Part shown: positions 28,601-37,447 of the stretch, piece after piece
Numbering within the stretch: the first letter of the stretch is position 1
Layout: every line of letters starts with the position of its first letter
From: Terasakiella pusilla DSM 6293
Lineage (GTDB): Bacteria; Pseudomonadota; Alphaproteobacteria; Rhodospirillales; Terasakiellaceae
Reading direction: 5' to 3'
Assembly: GCF_000688235.1 (NCBI RefSeq)
Contig: NZ_JHYO01000013.1
Location: 1 to 64,000, forward strand
DNA length: 64,000 nucleotides
Made by a program: the position numbers and the translations under genes
Notes under the pieces: model-generated
Seen by the model: only the letters and a program-made list of their open reading frames with translations
The model's database searches: none
Told to the model about the DNA's origin: nothing

Positions 28601-29163
28601 GTCCAAAAGCCGGTGGCCCCAACTATGTGCGTCGTTTCACTCAAGATGAAGAAGTGAAACTGGCCGCAGAAAAAGGCACCTCAATTGACGGTGCGGCGGC
28701 ACAAAAAGCGATCGACGCTTTGCCCGCAGCGTCAGCCGAAAAGCTGTCCTCTGTCACCCTGCCCGGACCAACCGGGGAAAGCAACGTCCTGTCCTTCTTC
28801 CCCCGCGGTGTGGTTCTCTGTCTTGGCCCAACCCTTGAGGCTGCGCAACAACAGGCCGACATCGCCCAAGCCCAAGGCTGTTCAACCTTGGTGATCGCGC
28901 CAGATGCATCGGGGGATTACACCCTCAATGGTGTACTAAATCGCGAGGCCTTAAAAACCCTAACCGGCTTCCAAGCTGTCGCTTGTTGGGGTGACGACGA
29001 TGACTTACGCGCAATTCGTAAAGCCCTTGCGGCCCGCGACGGCGCGATCCTGCCCCTGATCACAGAAAAAGATATGGCTGCACGTTGTCATCTGGAACGT
29101 CACGTCTGTATCGACACCACAGCCGCAGGCGGTAACGCAGCATTGCTTGCTACGTCTTCCTAA
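25672..29163 (+). CDS. putA: Bifunctional proline dehydrogenase / delta-1-pyrroline-5-carboxylate dehydrogenase
   Basis: A 1163-residue enzyme converting proline to glutamate in two steps. The N-terminal part is the FAD-dependent PRODH barrel (NIDAEEADRLDLSLDVIE, VRLVKGAYWDTEIKRAQ, FATHNANS, RLHGMGEAL). The middle is the NAD-dependent aldehyde dehydrogenase with Glu771 (IAETGGLNAM) and nucleophile Cys805 (GQRCSALRV). A C-terminal domain of about 150 residues has GPTGESNVLSFFPRGVVLCLG. The ribbon-helix-helix DNA-binding domain of E. coli PutA is absent, so it is a type B PutA and needs a separate regulator. I start at 25672, where AAAGGGACGG precedes the ATG; an in-frame ATG at 25642 lacks this. 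Confidence 0.96.
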   Translation: MESISTIRKEIRAAHLIDEQVLLKQLAAKARIQPEVRQRITERAVKLIEEIRSDDKPALLEVFLAEYGLSTDEGVALMCLAEALMRVPDAETMDELIEDKIAPSSWSDHRGHSTSLLVNASTWGLMLTGKVLDADKSEGIVNVLHNLVKRLGEPVIRTAVKRAMKELGGQFVLGETIQDAIKRGAEKAKAGYTFSYDMLGEAALTQKDANKFFAAYKNSIEVLAEQCKSDSVAENPGISIKLSALHPRYEVGQKDRVMKELVDSTLALTLLAKNANMGLNIDAEEADRLDLSLDVIEAVLSDDRLAGWDGFGIVVQAYGKRASFVIDWLYAIAEKYDRKIMVRLVKGAYWDTEIKRAQTEGLSDFPVYTKKNATDCSYIYCAEKLLEKNDRIYPQFATHNANSVAMILEIAQKDARFEFQRLHGMGEALHRLTKQRENVRCRIYAPVGPHRDLLAYLVRRLLENGANSSFVNQIVDTSVPARDIAVDPIAIIDGEYKADKAQITRPKNLFGTERSNSKGWDLHNDDDLEAIEAARSPFKTHQWNVVSQTVSAPTGTETVRVLNPADHTDLVGIVSEANDADVDAAIANATDWSQASADERARILNKAADLYEENFGELFAILTREAGKISADCIGELREAVDFLRYYAARGQELESRQARGIFTCISPWNFPLAIFTGQIAAALAAGNGVLAKPAEATSITATLATQLLHKAGVPASALQLLHGKGSVVGAKLSANPRINGVCFTGSTLTAQRIHAGMADHAHPNAPLIAETGGLNAMIVDSTALPEQAVKDIIASSFQSAGQRCSALRVLYLQQDIAETFMEMLYGAMDELILDNPWDLATDIGPVIDINAKTKIDGYIEKARTEGRLLKQLSRPNEGTFIAPTVLKVSSILDLEEEIFGPVLHVATYRARDLDKIVNDINSCGFGLTFGLHTRIDDRVQTITSKLKVGNMYVNRNQIGAIVGSQPFGGEGLSGTGPKAGGPNYVRRFTQDEEVKLAAEKGTSIDGAAAQKAIDALPAASAEKLSSVTLPGPTGESNVLSFFPRGVVLCLGPTLEAAQQQADIAQAQGCSTLVIAPDASGDYTLNGVLNREALKTLTGFQAVACWGDDDDLRAIRKALAARDGAILPLITEKDMAARCHLERHVCIDTTAAGGNAALLATSS

Positions 29164-29196
29164 GCTTTACACTTTCTTTCCTGTCATACTTACACA

Positions 29197-29230
29197 GGTA
29201 CCCTTTGTTTTACAGAGGGTGCCTTTTTTC
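29197..29230 (+). terminator. Terminator of putA
   Basis: Stem GGTACCCT / AGGGTGCC with one G-U pair and an 11-nt loop, followed by six T residues. It lies just before the convergent LysR gene stop. Confidence 0.8.
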
Positions 29231-29240
29231 TGTCCCAGTG

Positions 29241-30119
29241 CTAAAACTGCTCAATCCAATGGCTAAAGGCTTTCACCTTTTCAAGCGCCTGTTTGCGCGG
29301 TGTGGTCACGAGATAATACCCCCGCTTACTGCGCACAGCTTCCCCAAAAGGCGAGATCAAGGCACCCGACTTCAACTCATCTTCAATAAACATTTCCGGG
29401 ATGATGGCGATTCCCAACCCGGACAAGGCCGCGCGCGTCATCATGGAAAAGTTCTCAAAATTCGGCCCGCTGATCTTCCCCGTATATTCCACGCCTTGGG
29501 CGCGCAACCATTCCGGCCACGCATAGCGCCGGGTCTGCAAGTTCAACAGCGGATAATCCAGGACAGTTTCTGCCCCCACAGATTCACGCCCCTCAATCAG
29601 GGACGGAATGCAGGCGGCGACCACCGTTTCATCTACCAGCTTTTTAGTCACCACATCGGGCCAGTCGCCTTGACCATGTTGAATCGCAACGTCAATGTCC
29701 TGCGCCTTAAAATCAAACGGCCCCAGACCTGTCACCATGTTAAACTGAATATCCGGATGCTTGCGGGTAAAATCATGCAGCTTCGGGATCAGCCAACGCG
29801 ACCCGATCGCGGGGAATGTCCCCACATTCAAACGCGCGTCATCCTGATCCTTGGTAATCAGTTTTAAAGTCTCATTTTCCAGACCACTTAGATGATCCGA
29901 TACCACGCGGGCATAACTTTCCCCCTCCACAGTCAACACGAGTCGCTTCTTTACCCGTTCAAACAAATCGGTTTTGACAAATTCTTCCAGATTTCGCACC
30001 TGACGACTGACTGCACTTTGGGTTAAATTCAATTCTTCTGCCGCGCGCGTAAAGTTTAAGTGGCGTGCGGACGCATCAAAACACAATAAGGAGGTGAAAG
30101 TAGGTAGGTGCCGTCTCAT
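29241..30119 (-). CDS. LysR-family regulator, GcvA/GcdR-like
   Basis: A 292-residue regulator. The HTH is FTRAAEELNLTQSAVSRQVRNLEE at about residues 23-46, preceded by the LLCFDASARHLNF pattern of the GcvA-like subgroup. The effector domain follows (LNVGTFPAIGSRWLIPKL, AALSGLGIAIIPEMF). It is divergent from gcdH. In Pseudomonas a LysR gene (gcdR) beside gcdH and a CoA-transferase gene activates glutarate breakdown, so the same job is likely here. The 119-base gap holds two palindromes fit for its binding. Confidence 0.87.
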   Translation of the reverse strand: MRRHLPTFTSLLCFDASARHLNFTRAAEELNLTQSAVSRQVRNLEEFVKTDLFERVKKRLVLTVEGESYARVVSDHLSGLENETLKLITKDQDDARLNVGTFPAIGSRWLIPKLHDFTRKHPDIQFNMVTGLGPFDFKAQDIDVAIQHGQGDWPDVVTKKLVDETVVAACIPSLIEGRESVGAETVLDYPLLNLQTRRYAWPEWLRAQGVEYTGKISGPNFENFSMMTRAALSGLGIAIIPEMFIEDELKSGALISPFGEAVRSKRGYYLVTTPRKQALEKVKAFSHWIEQF

Positions 30120-30130
30120 AAAAACCCCAC

Positions 30131-30204
30131 TTCATTCAAAAAATGAATGAATTAATGAAAAATCATCGCTTTAAATCCGTTTTATCATCATTTAAATGAA
30201 TGAT
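30131..30204. promoter_or_regulatory. Two palindromic operators between the LysR gene and gcdH
   Basis: TTCATTC-N7-GAATGAA at 30131-30151 contains a T-N11-A core, the standard LysR recognition form. A second palindrome, ATCATT-N6-AATGAT, with an inner perfect CATTTAAATG, is at 30187-30204, nearer the gcdH start. One may be the recognition site and the other the activation site. Confidence 0.55.
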
Positions 30205-30238
30205 TAAGGATTAATATCTGTATATCTAAGGAAAAATC

Positions 30239-31417
30239 ATGGCTGCTAAAGTTGCTTTTAAATGGGAAGACCCGTTTCTTTTTGACGATCAATTGACTGA
30301 AGACGAGCGTATGGTCCGCGAGAGTGCCTATGCATTCTGTCAGGACAAACTGATGCCGCGTATTCTGGACGCCAACCGTAACGAAGTTTTTGATCGTGAA
30401 ATCATGAACGAATTCGGTGAGCTGGGTCTGCTGGGTTGTACAATCCCGGAAGAGTATGGCTGTGCAGGCATGAGCAACGTTTCTTACGGCCTGATCGGTC
30501 GTGAAGTTGAGCGCGTCGATTCTGGCTACCGTTCTGCCATGAGTGTTCAATCTTCTTTGGTTATGCACCCGATCTACGCTTACGGTAACGAAGAGCAACG
30601 CAAAAAATACCTGCCGAAACTGGCAACAGGCGAAATGGTCGGTTGTTTCGGTTTGACAGAGCCGGATCACGGTTCTGACCCGGGCAGCATGAAAACACGC
30701 GCTGAAAAAGTTGACGGCGGCTACCTGCTGACAGGTAACAAAATGTGGATCACCAACTCCCCGATCGCTGACATTGCGGTTGTTTGGGGCAAGCTGGACG
30801 GCGTGATCCGCGGCTTCATCGTTGAGCGCGGCACAGAAGGTTTCTCCACACCGAAGATCGAAGGCAAAATGAGCCTGCGCGCTTCCATCACAGGTGAAAT
30901 CGTTCTGGATAAAGCTTTTGTTCCAGAAGAAAACCTGCTGCCAAACGTTCAAGGTCTTGCTGGCCCGTTCGGTTGCTTGAACAAAGCCCGTTACGGTATT
31001 GCATGGGGTGCTTTGGGTGCGGCTGAATATTGCTGGCACGCAGCACGTCAGTACGGTCTGGACCGCAAACAGTTCAACCGTCCGCTGGCACAAAACCAAC
31101 TGTACCAAAACAAACTTGCGACCATGCAAGTTGAAATCACCCTTGGCCTGCAAGCGGCCCTGCGTGTTGGTCGTTTGATGGACGAAGATAACTGCGCTGT
31201 TGAAAACATCTCTATCATCAAGAGCAACAACGTAAACAAATCTCTGGAAATCGCCCGTATGGCCCGTGACATGCACGGCGGCAACGGCATCTCCGACGAA
31301 TTCCACGTGATCCGTCATATGGTCAACCTTGAAACTGTGAACACATACGAAGGTACGTATGACATTCACCGTCTGATCCTGGGCCGTGCCCAAACTGGCC
31401 TGCAGGCATTCTTTTAA
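30239..31417 (+). CDS. gcdH: Glutaryl-CoA dehydrogenase
   Basis: A 392-residue FAD enzyme of the acyl-CoA dehydrogenase family that oxidatively decarboxylates glutaryl-CoA to crotonyl-CoA in lysine, tryptophan and glutarate breakdown. Visible: [19 protein letters not shown] (FAD/substrate loop), KMWITNSP, a [22 protein letters not shown] block, and the catalytic base Glu371 in [11 protein letters not shown]. Arg in the SMKTRAEK region fits the glutaryl-specific subgroup. It is followed after only a few bases by a CoA-transferase gene and is likely controlled by the divergent LysR protein. AAGGAAAAATC precedes the ATG. Confidence 0.95.
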   Translation: MAAKVAFKWEDPFLFDDQLTEDERMVRESAYAFCQDKLMPRILDANRNEVFDREIMNEFGELGLLGCTIPEEYGCAGMSNVSYGLIGREVERVDSGYRSAMSVQSSLVMHPIYAYGNEEQRKKYLPKLATGEMVGCFGLTEPDHGSDPGSMKTRAEKVDGGYLLTGNKMWITNSPIADIAVVWGKLDGVIRGFIVERGTEGFSTPKIEGKMSLRASITGEIVLDKAFVPEENLLPNVQGLAGPFGCLNKARYGIAWGALGAAEYCWHAARQYGLDRKQFNRPLAQNQLYQNKLATMQVEITLGLQAALRVGRLMDEDNCAVENISIIKSNNVNKSLEIARMARDMHGGNGISDEFHVIRHMVNLETVNTYEGTYDIHRLILGRAQTGLQAFF

Positions 31418-31429
31418 GGTGAAATGATC

Positions 31430-32659
31430 ATGTCAGGCGCCCTTTCACATATTCGCGTTCTGGATCTATCGCGCATTCTGGCTGGCCCTTGGGCCAGTCA
31501 GACGCTCGGCGATCTCGGCGCAGAAATCATCAAGATCGAACGACCCAAAGCTGGTGACGACACCCGTCACTGGGGCCCTCCCTACGTGAAGGACCAAAAC
31601 GGTCAGGACACGGATGATGCGGCCTATTTCATGTGTGCCAACCGCAATAAGCAGTCGGTTGCCATTGATATGGCCAGTGAAAAGGGTCAAGCCCTGATCA
31701 AAGAACTGGTCAAGGAATGTGATGTCGTTATTGAAAACTTCAAAGTCGGCGGCCTTAAAAAATACGGCCTTGATTACGACAGCTTGAAGGCGATCAAATC
31801 CGACATCGTTTACTGCTCGATCACCGGCTTTGGACAAACAGGTCCTTATGCCAATCGCGCAGGCTATGATTTTCTAATTCAGGGTATGTCTGGTCTCATG
31901 AGTGTGACCGGTCACCCTGGCGATGGGCCTGAGGCTGGTCCGGTAAAGGTCGGCGTGGCTTTGTCCGACGTCCTGACCGGACTGTACGCTGTCATTGGTG
32001 TGCAAGCCGCGCTTGCACACCGTGATCGCACCGGTGAAGGCCAACACATCGACATTTCCCTTCTGGACGTTCAGGTCGCAACCCTTGCCAACCAGGCACT
32101 GAACTATCTTGCCAGCCAGAAGGTGCCGCAACGTCTGGGGAATTCCCACCCCAACATCGTCCCTTATCAGGCCTTTGCCACCAGCGATGGTCACATGATC
32201 CTTGCGGTCGGGAACGATGGACAGTTTGCGAAATTCTGTCAGGTTGCAGGTCTCGATGGACTTGCAGATGACGCCCGCTTCACCACCAATACCGCACGGG
32301 TTGAAAACCGCGAGGCATTGGTGCCGATTTTACAAGACGCCATCAAAGCCAAATCCCTTGATTGGTGGATTCAAAATCTCGAAGCTGCTCACGTGCCATG
32401 CGGTCCGATCAACACAATTGATCGTGTGTTTGAAGACCCGCAGGTCTTGGACCGTGGCATGAAAATGGAACTGGATCACCCCAAGGCGGGCCGCGTCCCT
32501 AGCGTAGGTTCCCCCTTGAAACTGTCCGGCACGCCCGTTGCCTACGAATCGGCCCCACCGGTTCTGGCGCAACACACTCAAAATGTCCTGCGTGACATCT
32601 TGAACCTATCGGATAGTGATCTGGAAGCATTGGATGCTGAAGGCATTATCCAAATCTGA
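31430..32659 (+). CDS. Family III (CaiB/BaiF) CoA-transferase, probable succinyl-CoA:glutarate CoA-transferase
   Basis: A 409-residue family III CoA-transferase. Visible: ILAGPWASQTLGDLGAEIIKIE, NRNKQSVAIDM, and NRAGYDFLIQGMSG whose Asp is the acyl-anhydride-forming residue of the family. By family knowledge and by its place after gcdH, it most likely activates glutarate to glutaryl-CoA at the cost of succinyl-CoA. This links it to the SUGCT/GcdG type. ATG 31424 is an equally possible start, two residues longer. The operon ends at a strong hairpin. Confidence 0.88.
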   Translation: MSGALSHIRVLDLSRILAGPWASQTLGDLGAEIIKIERPKAGDDTRHWGPPYVKDQNGQDTDDAAYFMCANRNKQSVAIDMASEKGQALIKELVKECDVVIENFKVGGLKKYGLDYDSLKAIKSDIVYCSITGFGQTGPYANRAGYDFLIQGMSGLMSVTGHPGDGPEAGPVKVGVALSDVLTGLYAVIGVQAALAHRDRTGEGQHIDISLLDVQVATLANQALNYLASQKVPQRLGNSHPNIVPYQAFATSDGHMILAVGNDGQFAKFCQVAGLDGLADDARFTTNTARVENREALVPILQDAIKAKSLDWWIQNLEAAHVPCGPINTIDRVFEDPQVLDRGMKMELDHPKAGRVPSVGSPLKLSGTPVAYESAPPVLAQHTQNVLRDILNLSDSDLEALDAEGIIQI

Positions 32660-33019
32660 TTGAACGTTTTTACTAACTCTCGACCCAATCTCCCTAGAGA
32701 GTTTACTTGCCTGCCGCCTCCCCTAGGGCGGCAGGCTTTTTCTTTGCCCGATCCCCTGCCATATTTAAAAACATCAATGCTGCATTGCAGAGATAGAATA
32801 GCTAAAACAACATTCTCCCGTTAAGTCTGAAAATTAAAGGTCATTTGACTTTCGATTTTCGAAAATAAGAAGCTTTACCCTAGGCCAGTTCGCTACCCTA
32901 GGCACAGACGCGACCTCTTCACGTCCAAAGCACATGACGTGCCCGGCTTCTTAAACAACATACGCGCAGCTTAATAAGCGCGAAGACGGGTCAATTTATC
33001 ATAAAGGTATTCTCATCTA
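32660..33019. other. 360-base intergenic region before putP
   Basis: It holds the terminator of the glutarate operon (32709-32745), then an AT-rich stretch. The 10-mer TACCCTAGGC occurs twice as a direct repeat, at 32876-32885 and 32894-32903, 18 bases apart, which would place two protein sites on nearly the same DNA face. They lie upstream of putP and may bind a regulator. I see no gene here on either strand. Confidence 0.5.
32709..32745 (+). terminator. Terminator of the gcdH operon
   Basis: Perfect 10-bp stem GCCTGCCGCC / GGCGGCAGGC with an 8-nt loop, followed by TTTTTCTTT. Confidence 0.92.
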
Positions 33020-34486
33020 ATGATTACGACGACTTTTATTGTCTACCTGGTTCTAATGTTAGGGATTGGCTTATACGCCTACAAACGTACTCAGGATTTA
33101 TCCGATTATATTCTTGGCGGCCGTCACCTCGGCCCCCTTCCCAGCGCTTTGAGCGCCGGTGCCTCAGATATGAGTGGCTGGTTGCTGATGGGCCTGCCGG
33201 GCTATGCAATGGCTGCCGGTTACGGCGCTTTCTGGCTGGCCGGTGGTCTGCTGGTCGGCACATGGCTGAACTGGCTGTTGGTTGCCCAACGCCTGCGGGT
33301 TTACTCTTACCGCGCAGATAACTCTTTGACACTGCCGGCTTTCTTTGAAAACCGTTTTGAAGACAAAAGCCACGCGCTGCGCGTGATCTCTGCGATCTTT
33401 GTTTTGATCTTCTTCCTGTTCTACACCAGCTCCGGTCTTGTTGCGGGTGGTAAACTGTTTGAAACCGTCTTTGGTTTTGATTACGAAATCGCCGTCATCG
33501 TTGGCGCGGTTGCCGTTATCTCCTACACCATGTTCGGTGGCTTCCTTGCCGTATCCTGGACAGACGTTGTACAAGGCCTGCTGATGGTTGGCGCGCTCGT
33601 TCTGGTTCCATTGATGGCAATGGGGGAAATCGGTGGCCTTGGCGGTACATTGTCTGCCATTGAAGCGAAAAACCCTGAACTGTTAAACCTGTTTACCGAT
33701 GCAGATGGTAAAACCATCACACTGATCGGCACTTTGTCGCTGGTCGGCTGGGGTCTGGGTTACTTTGGTCAGCCGCACATTCTCGCGCGTTTCAAAGGCA
33801 TTGAGAGTAAAGACGCTGTCCCCTCTGCACGTCGCATTGCGGTGTTGTGGACAGGTGTATCCATGCTGGGTGCCTTGTTCATCGGCCTGAGCGCCATCGG
33901 CTACCTGCCGGAAGGTCTGGGCGATAATGAAACCGTCTTTATCGTGATGGTGGACGCCTTGTTCCATCCGGTCATCGCCGGTATCCTGCTTGCAGCGATT
34001 TTGGCGGCGATCATGAGTACAGCGGATTCTCAGTTGTTGGTGTCGTCTTCTGCCCTTGCTGAAGATTTCTACAAAGCCCTGTTCAACAAAGAAGCCTCAC
34101 AGGAAAAGCTGGTCAACGTCGGTCGCTTGGCTGTGGTCGGGATTGCGGTCATCGCCACCATCCTTGCCATGGACAAAGATTCCAAGGTACTGAGCCTTGT
34201 GTCCTACGCGTGGGCAGGCTTCGGTGCTGCCTTCGGCCCAGCGCTCGTCCTGTCGCTTTATTGGAAGAATATGAATAAAGCGGGTGCGCTTGCCGGTATC
34301 ATCGTCGGTGGCGTCACCGTTGTGGTCTGGAAACAACTGTCCGGTGGCTGGTTCGATCTCTATGAGATCATTCCGGGGATCATCTTCTCCACCATCGCGA
34401 TCGTTGTCGCTTCCAAAGTCACAGCTGCCCCGTCTGACAGCATTCAAAAACTGTTCGACGATGTCGAAGCTGAAGTCAAAAGCTAA
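33020..34486 (+). CDS. putP: Sodium/proline symporter
   Basis: A 488-residue inner-membrane transporter of the SSS family (13 helices expected), importing proline with Na+. Visible: SDYILGGRHLGPLPSALSAGASDMSGWLLMGLPG, with the Asp and Ser residues of the Na and proline sites, GYFGQPHILARF, and AIMSTADSQLLVSSSALAEDFY, the SSS signature. Length is close to PutP of E. coli (502). It supplies the substrate for putA about 4 kb upstream, although the glutarate operon lies between them. The ribosome site is poor (AAAGG about 12 bases from the ATG). A strong terminator follows. Confidence 0.95.
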   Translation: MITTTFIVYLVLMLGIGLYAYKRTQDLSDYILGGRHLGPLPSALSAGASDMSGWLLMGLPGYAMAAGYGAFWLAGGLLVGTWLNWLLVAQRLRVYSYRADNSLTLPAFFENRFEDKSHALRVISAIFVLIFFLFYTSSGLVAGGKLFETVFGFDYEIAVIVGAVAVISYTMFGGFLAVSWTDVVQGLLMVGALVLVPLMAMGEIGGLGGTLSAIEAKNPELLNLFTDADGKTITLIGTLSLVGWGLGYFGQPHILARFKGIESKDAVPSARRIAVLWTGVSMLGALFIGLSAIGYLPEGLGDNETVFIVMVDALFHPVIAGILLAAILAAIMSTADSQLLVSSSALAEDFYKALFNKEASQEKLVNVGRLAVVGIAVIATILAMDKDSKVLSLVSYAWAGFGAAFGPALVLSLYWKNMNKAGALAGIIVGGVTVVVWKQLSGGWFDLYEIIPGIIFSTIAIVVASKVTAAPSDSIQKLFDDVEAEVKS

Positions 34487-34506
34487 ACCAGCTTGTCGAC
34501 TGACAC

Positions 34507-34545
34507 AAAAAAAGGAGGGATGCCAACCAGCATCCCTCCTTTTTT
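34507..34545. terminator. Bidirectional terminator between putP and gabD
   Basis: Near-perfect long stem AAAAAAAGGAGGGATGC / GCATCCCTCCTTTTTT with a 6-nt loop between convergent genes. Confidence 0.93.
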
Positions 34546-34566
34546 ATTGTGATATTTTCTGGCGGC

Positions 34567-36021
34567 TTAAATTTCAGCCAGAAGAACGTATTTCAGTTCA
34601 AGGTAATCATCCAACCCGTAGACGGAGCCTTCACGGCCCAGACCGGATTGCTTGATGCCCCCAAATGGCGCAGCTTCGTTAGACAGAATGCCTGTGTTGA
34701 CGCCCACCATACCGTATTCCAGTTCCTCAGCAACACGGAAGATGTTGCTCATGTCTTTGGAATAGAAGTAAGACGCCAAACCAAACTCTGTATCATTGGC
34801 TTGCGCAATCACGTCTTCTGCATCTTCAAACTTAAACAAAGGTGCAATCGGACCGAATGTTTCTTCGCGAGAAACCTTCATGTCCTTTGTGACGTTTTTG
34901 ATGATGGTCGGTTCAAAGAAGCTATGACCCAAGGCGTGACGTTTACCGCCACACAAGATCTCGCCACCTTTTTCAACAGCGTCTTTCAAATGGTCTTCCA
35001 CTTTGGCAACCGCTTTATCGTCGATCAGCGGACCTTGGGACACACCATCTTCAAAGCCGTTACCGACTTTCAGTTCTTTGACCTTTGCCGCCAGTTTGTC
35101 GGCAAATTCGTCATAGACACCCGCTTGAACGTAGATGCGGTTGGCACAGACACAAGTCTGACCCGCGTTACGGTATTTGGAGATCATCGCCCCTTCAACC
35201 GCTGCATCCAGATCCGCATCATCAAAGACGATAAACGGTGCGTTGCCGCCCAGTTCCAGACCCATTTTCTTGATGGACTGTGCAGACTGGCTCATCAACA
35301 GGCGACCGACGCCTGTGGACCCTGTAAAGGTGACTTTGCGGATGATATCATTGGACGTCATTTCCCCGCCGATTTCAACCGGATTCCCCGTGATGCAGTT
35401 GATCAGACCCGCCGGAATGCCCGCTTCTTCAGCCAAGACACACAAAGCCAATGCTGAAAGCGGTGTTTGTTCTGCCGGTTTCATGACAGATGAACAACCA
35501 ACAGCCAAAGCTGGTGCAATTTTGCGTGTGATCATAGCGTTCGGGAAGTTCCACGGCGTGATGGAGGCGATAACCCCGATCGGCTGCTTCATCACCAGTA
35601 CACGTTTATCATCACTTGGCGCAGGAATAGTGGAGCCATAGACGCGCTTGGCTTCTTCAGCATACCATTCGATATAGCTTGCGCCATAAGCGACTTCGCC
35701 ACGGGCTTCCGCCAACGGTTTGCCCATCTCAGCCGTGATGATACGGGCGAGATCTTCCTGATTTTCCATAATCAGATTGTACCATTTACGCAAAATGTTA
35801 CAGCGTTCCTTTGCAGGACGTTTCTTCCATGACTTTTGTGCCACTTCAGCCGCTGCGATCGCGCGTTTGGTTTCCGCTGTGCCCATCAAAGGCACGGTTG
35901 CGATGACCTCACCAGTTGCAGGGTTGTTGACTTCCAGCGTTTCACCGCTGTCTGCATCAACCCATTCACCGTTGATATAGGCCTGTTCTTTCAACAGGTT
36001 TGTGTTTGAAAGATTAAACAT
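34567..36021 (-). CDS. gabD: NAD(P)-dependent succinate-semialdehyde dehydrogenase
   Basis: A 484-residue aldehyde dehydrogenase oxidising succinate semialdehyde to succinate, the last step of GABA breakdown. Visible: ITPWNFPNAMITRKIAPALAVGC, general base Glu256 in LELGGNAPFIVFDDAD, and nucleophile Cys290 in NAGQTCVCANRI (the second Cys two residues later is typical of GabD). The C-terminal FGGIKQSGLGREGS block is present. It starts 11 bases after gabT, so the two form a leftward operon. AAAAGGAG precedes the ATG. Confidence 0.95.
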   Translation of the reverse strand: MFNLSNTNLLKEQAYINGEWVDADSGETLEVNNPATGEVIATVPLMGTAETKRAIAAAEVAQKSWKKRPAKERCNILRKWYNLIMENQEDLARIITAEMGKPLAEARGEVAYGASYIEWYAEEAKRVYGSTIPAPSDDKRVLVMKQPIGVIASITPWNFPNAMITRKIAPALAVGCSSVMKPAEQTPLSALALCVLAEEAGIPAGLINCITGNPVEIGGEMTSNDIIRKVTFTGSTGVGRLLMSQSAQSIKKMGLELGGNAPFIVFDDADLDAAVEGAMISKYRNAGQTCVCANRIYVQAGVYDEFADKLAAKVKELKVGNGFEDGVSQGPLIDDKAVAKVEDHLKDAVEKGGEILCGGKRHALGHSFFEPTIIKNVTKDMKVSREETFGPIAPLFKFEDAEDVIAQANDTEFGLASYFYSKDMSNIFRVAEELEYGMVGVNTGILSNEAAPFGGIKQSGLGREGSVYGLDDYLELKYVLLAEI

Positions 36022-36032
36022 CTAAACTCCTT

Positions 36033-37322
36033 TTACTCGGCTGCTTGTGCAGTGGAAGCTGCATTCTTGATCGCAGCAGAAATTATCTCAAGCGCTTCGT
36101 CAAAGACACTATCTTCAATTGTCAGCGGCGGCAAGAAGCGGATGCAGTTTCCGTAAACTCCACAAGAAATTAGAATCAATCCATTTTCTTTCGCGGAAGA
36201 AATAACCGCCGGAACCATGTCCGCGCGCGGCTTACCATTTTCCATAAACTCGACCGCAACCATCAGACCTTGACCACGAACGTCTGCGATTTGTGGCACG
36301 TCTGCTTTCAGGCCATTCAGCATGTCTTTTAACTTCACGCCAAGCGCTGTTGTACGCTCATGGAAACCATCTTCGGCCATGATCTCACAAACAGCGTTAG
36401 CAGCCGCAACAGCAATTGCGTTACCGGCATAGGTGCCACCCAGACCGCCTGGGTTCGGTGCATCCATGATCTCGGCTTTACCAATGACCGCAGAGATCGG
36501 CAGACCGCCGCCCAAGCCTTTGGCGGAAGTTGTCAGGTCAGGCTCGACGCCATAATGTTCCATCGCAAACATTTTACCTGTACGACCAAAACCGGACTGA
36601 ACTTCATCGGCAATCATGACAATACCATGTTCGTCACAAAGGGCGCGGATCCGCTCAACAAACTCTTTCGGAGCGACATAAAAGCCGCCTTCCCCTTGTG
36701 TCGGCTCAAAGATAATGGCCGCAACACGGTTTGGTGCGATATCGGATTTAAACAACTTTTCAAGCCCCGCCATTGCATCATCCACCGTGACGCCGTGTAC
36801 TTCATTAGGGAAAGGGAAGTGATAGACTTCGTTCATCATCGTGCCGAACTCGGCTTTGTAAGGAACAACTTTACCTGTCAGGCTCATGCCCATGAACGTG
36901 CGACCGTGGAAGGCCCCGCCGCACGCAATAACACCCGTGCGCCCTGTGTGCGCCCGTGCAATCTTGATCGCGTTCTCAACAGCTTCTGCACCTGTTGTGA
37001 CAAATGCGGTTTTCTTTTTGCTGGTGCCGGGGACAGCTGCGTTCAGTTTTTCTGCCAATTCCACATAGTTTTCATACGGTGTGACTTGGTGGCAGGTGTG
37101 GAAGAAAGACGCAACCTGCTTCTCAACAGCCGCAACCACTTTCGGGTGACGGTGACCGGTGTTACAGACCCCGATACCGGCGGCAAAATCGATAAAGCGA
37201 CGTCCTTCAACGTCCCAGATTTCTGCGCCTTCAGCACGTTCTGCAAAAAAGTCTGTCAAAAAACCCACACCGCGGGAAATTGCATCGACACGACGATCAA
37301 AAAGAGCCTTGTTAGTAGCCAT
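36033..37322 (-). CDS. gabT: 4-aminobutyrate aminotransferase
   Basis: A 429-residue class III PLP aminotransferase moving the GABA amino group to 2-oxoglutarate, giving succinate semialdehyde for GabD. Visible: GIGVCNTGHRHPKV, TTGAEAVENAIKIARAHTGR, ACGGAFHGRT, IADEVQSGFGRTGKMF, and the PLP lysine Lys268 in TTSAKGLGGGLP. The length is that of GabT. It leads the gabT-gabD operon and is divergent from the XRE-cupin regulator, with palindromes in the shared 243-base gap. Confidence 0.93.
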   Translation of the reverse strand: MATNKALFDRRVDAISRGVGFLTDFFAERAEGAEIWDVEGRRFIDFAAGIGVCNTGHRHPKVVAAVEKQVASFFHTCHQVTPYENYVELAEKLNAAVPGTSKKKTAFVTTGAEAVENAIKIARAHTGRTGVIACGGAFHGRTFMGMSLTGKVVPYKAEFGTMMNEVYHFPFPNEVHGVTVDDAMAGLEKLFKSDIAPNRVAAIIFEPTQGEGGFYVAPKEFVERIRALCDEHGIVMIADEVQSGFGRTGKMFAMEHYGVEPDLTTSAKGLGGGLPISAVIGKAEIMDAPNPGGLGGTYAGNAIAVAAANAVCEIMAEDGFHERTTALGVKLKDMLNGLKADVPQIADVRGQGLMVAVEFMENGKPRADMVPAVISSAKENGLILISCGVYGNCIRFLPPLTIEDSVFDEALEIISAAIKNAASTAQAAE

Positions 37323-37447
37323 TATATGCCTCTTATCACATTGAAAAAGTTATAAGGGGGAGCCACATCATCGCGTAAACTCCCTGAACGTAAATCACCA
37401 TATGCGTTTAACTTTACAAGACATAAACGGCCTTTATTGGTGAAATA

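Noticed and set aside
25672-29163. Trifunctional PutA with its own DNA-binding domain
   Set aside because: The N-terminus lacks a ribbon-helix-helix and goes straight into the helical arm of the PRODH part. A divergent Lrp-type gene supplies the regulator.
30188-31393. Long open frame antisense to gcdH
   Set aside because: Same reason: codon-bias shadow of a well-supported gene, with low-complexity His/Val/Phe content.
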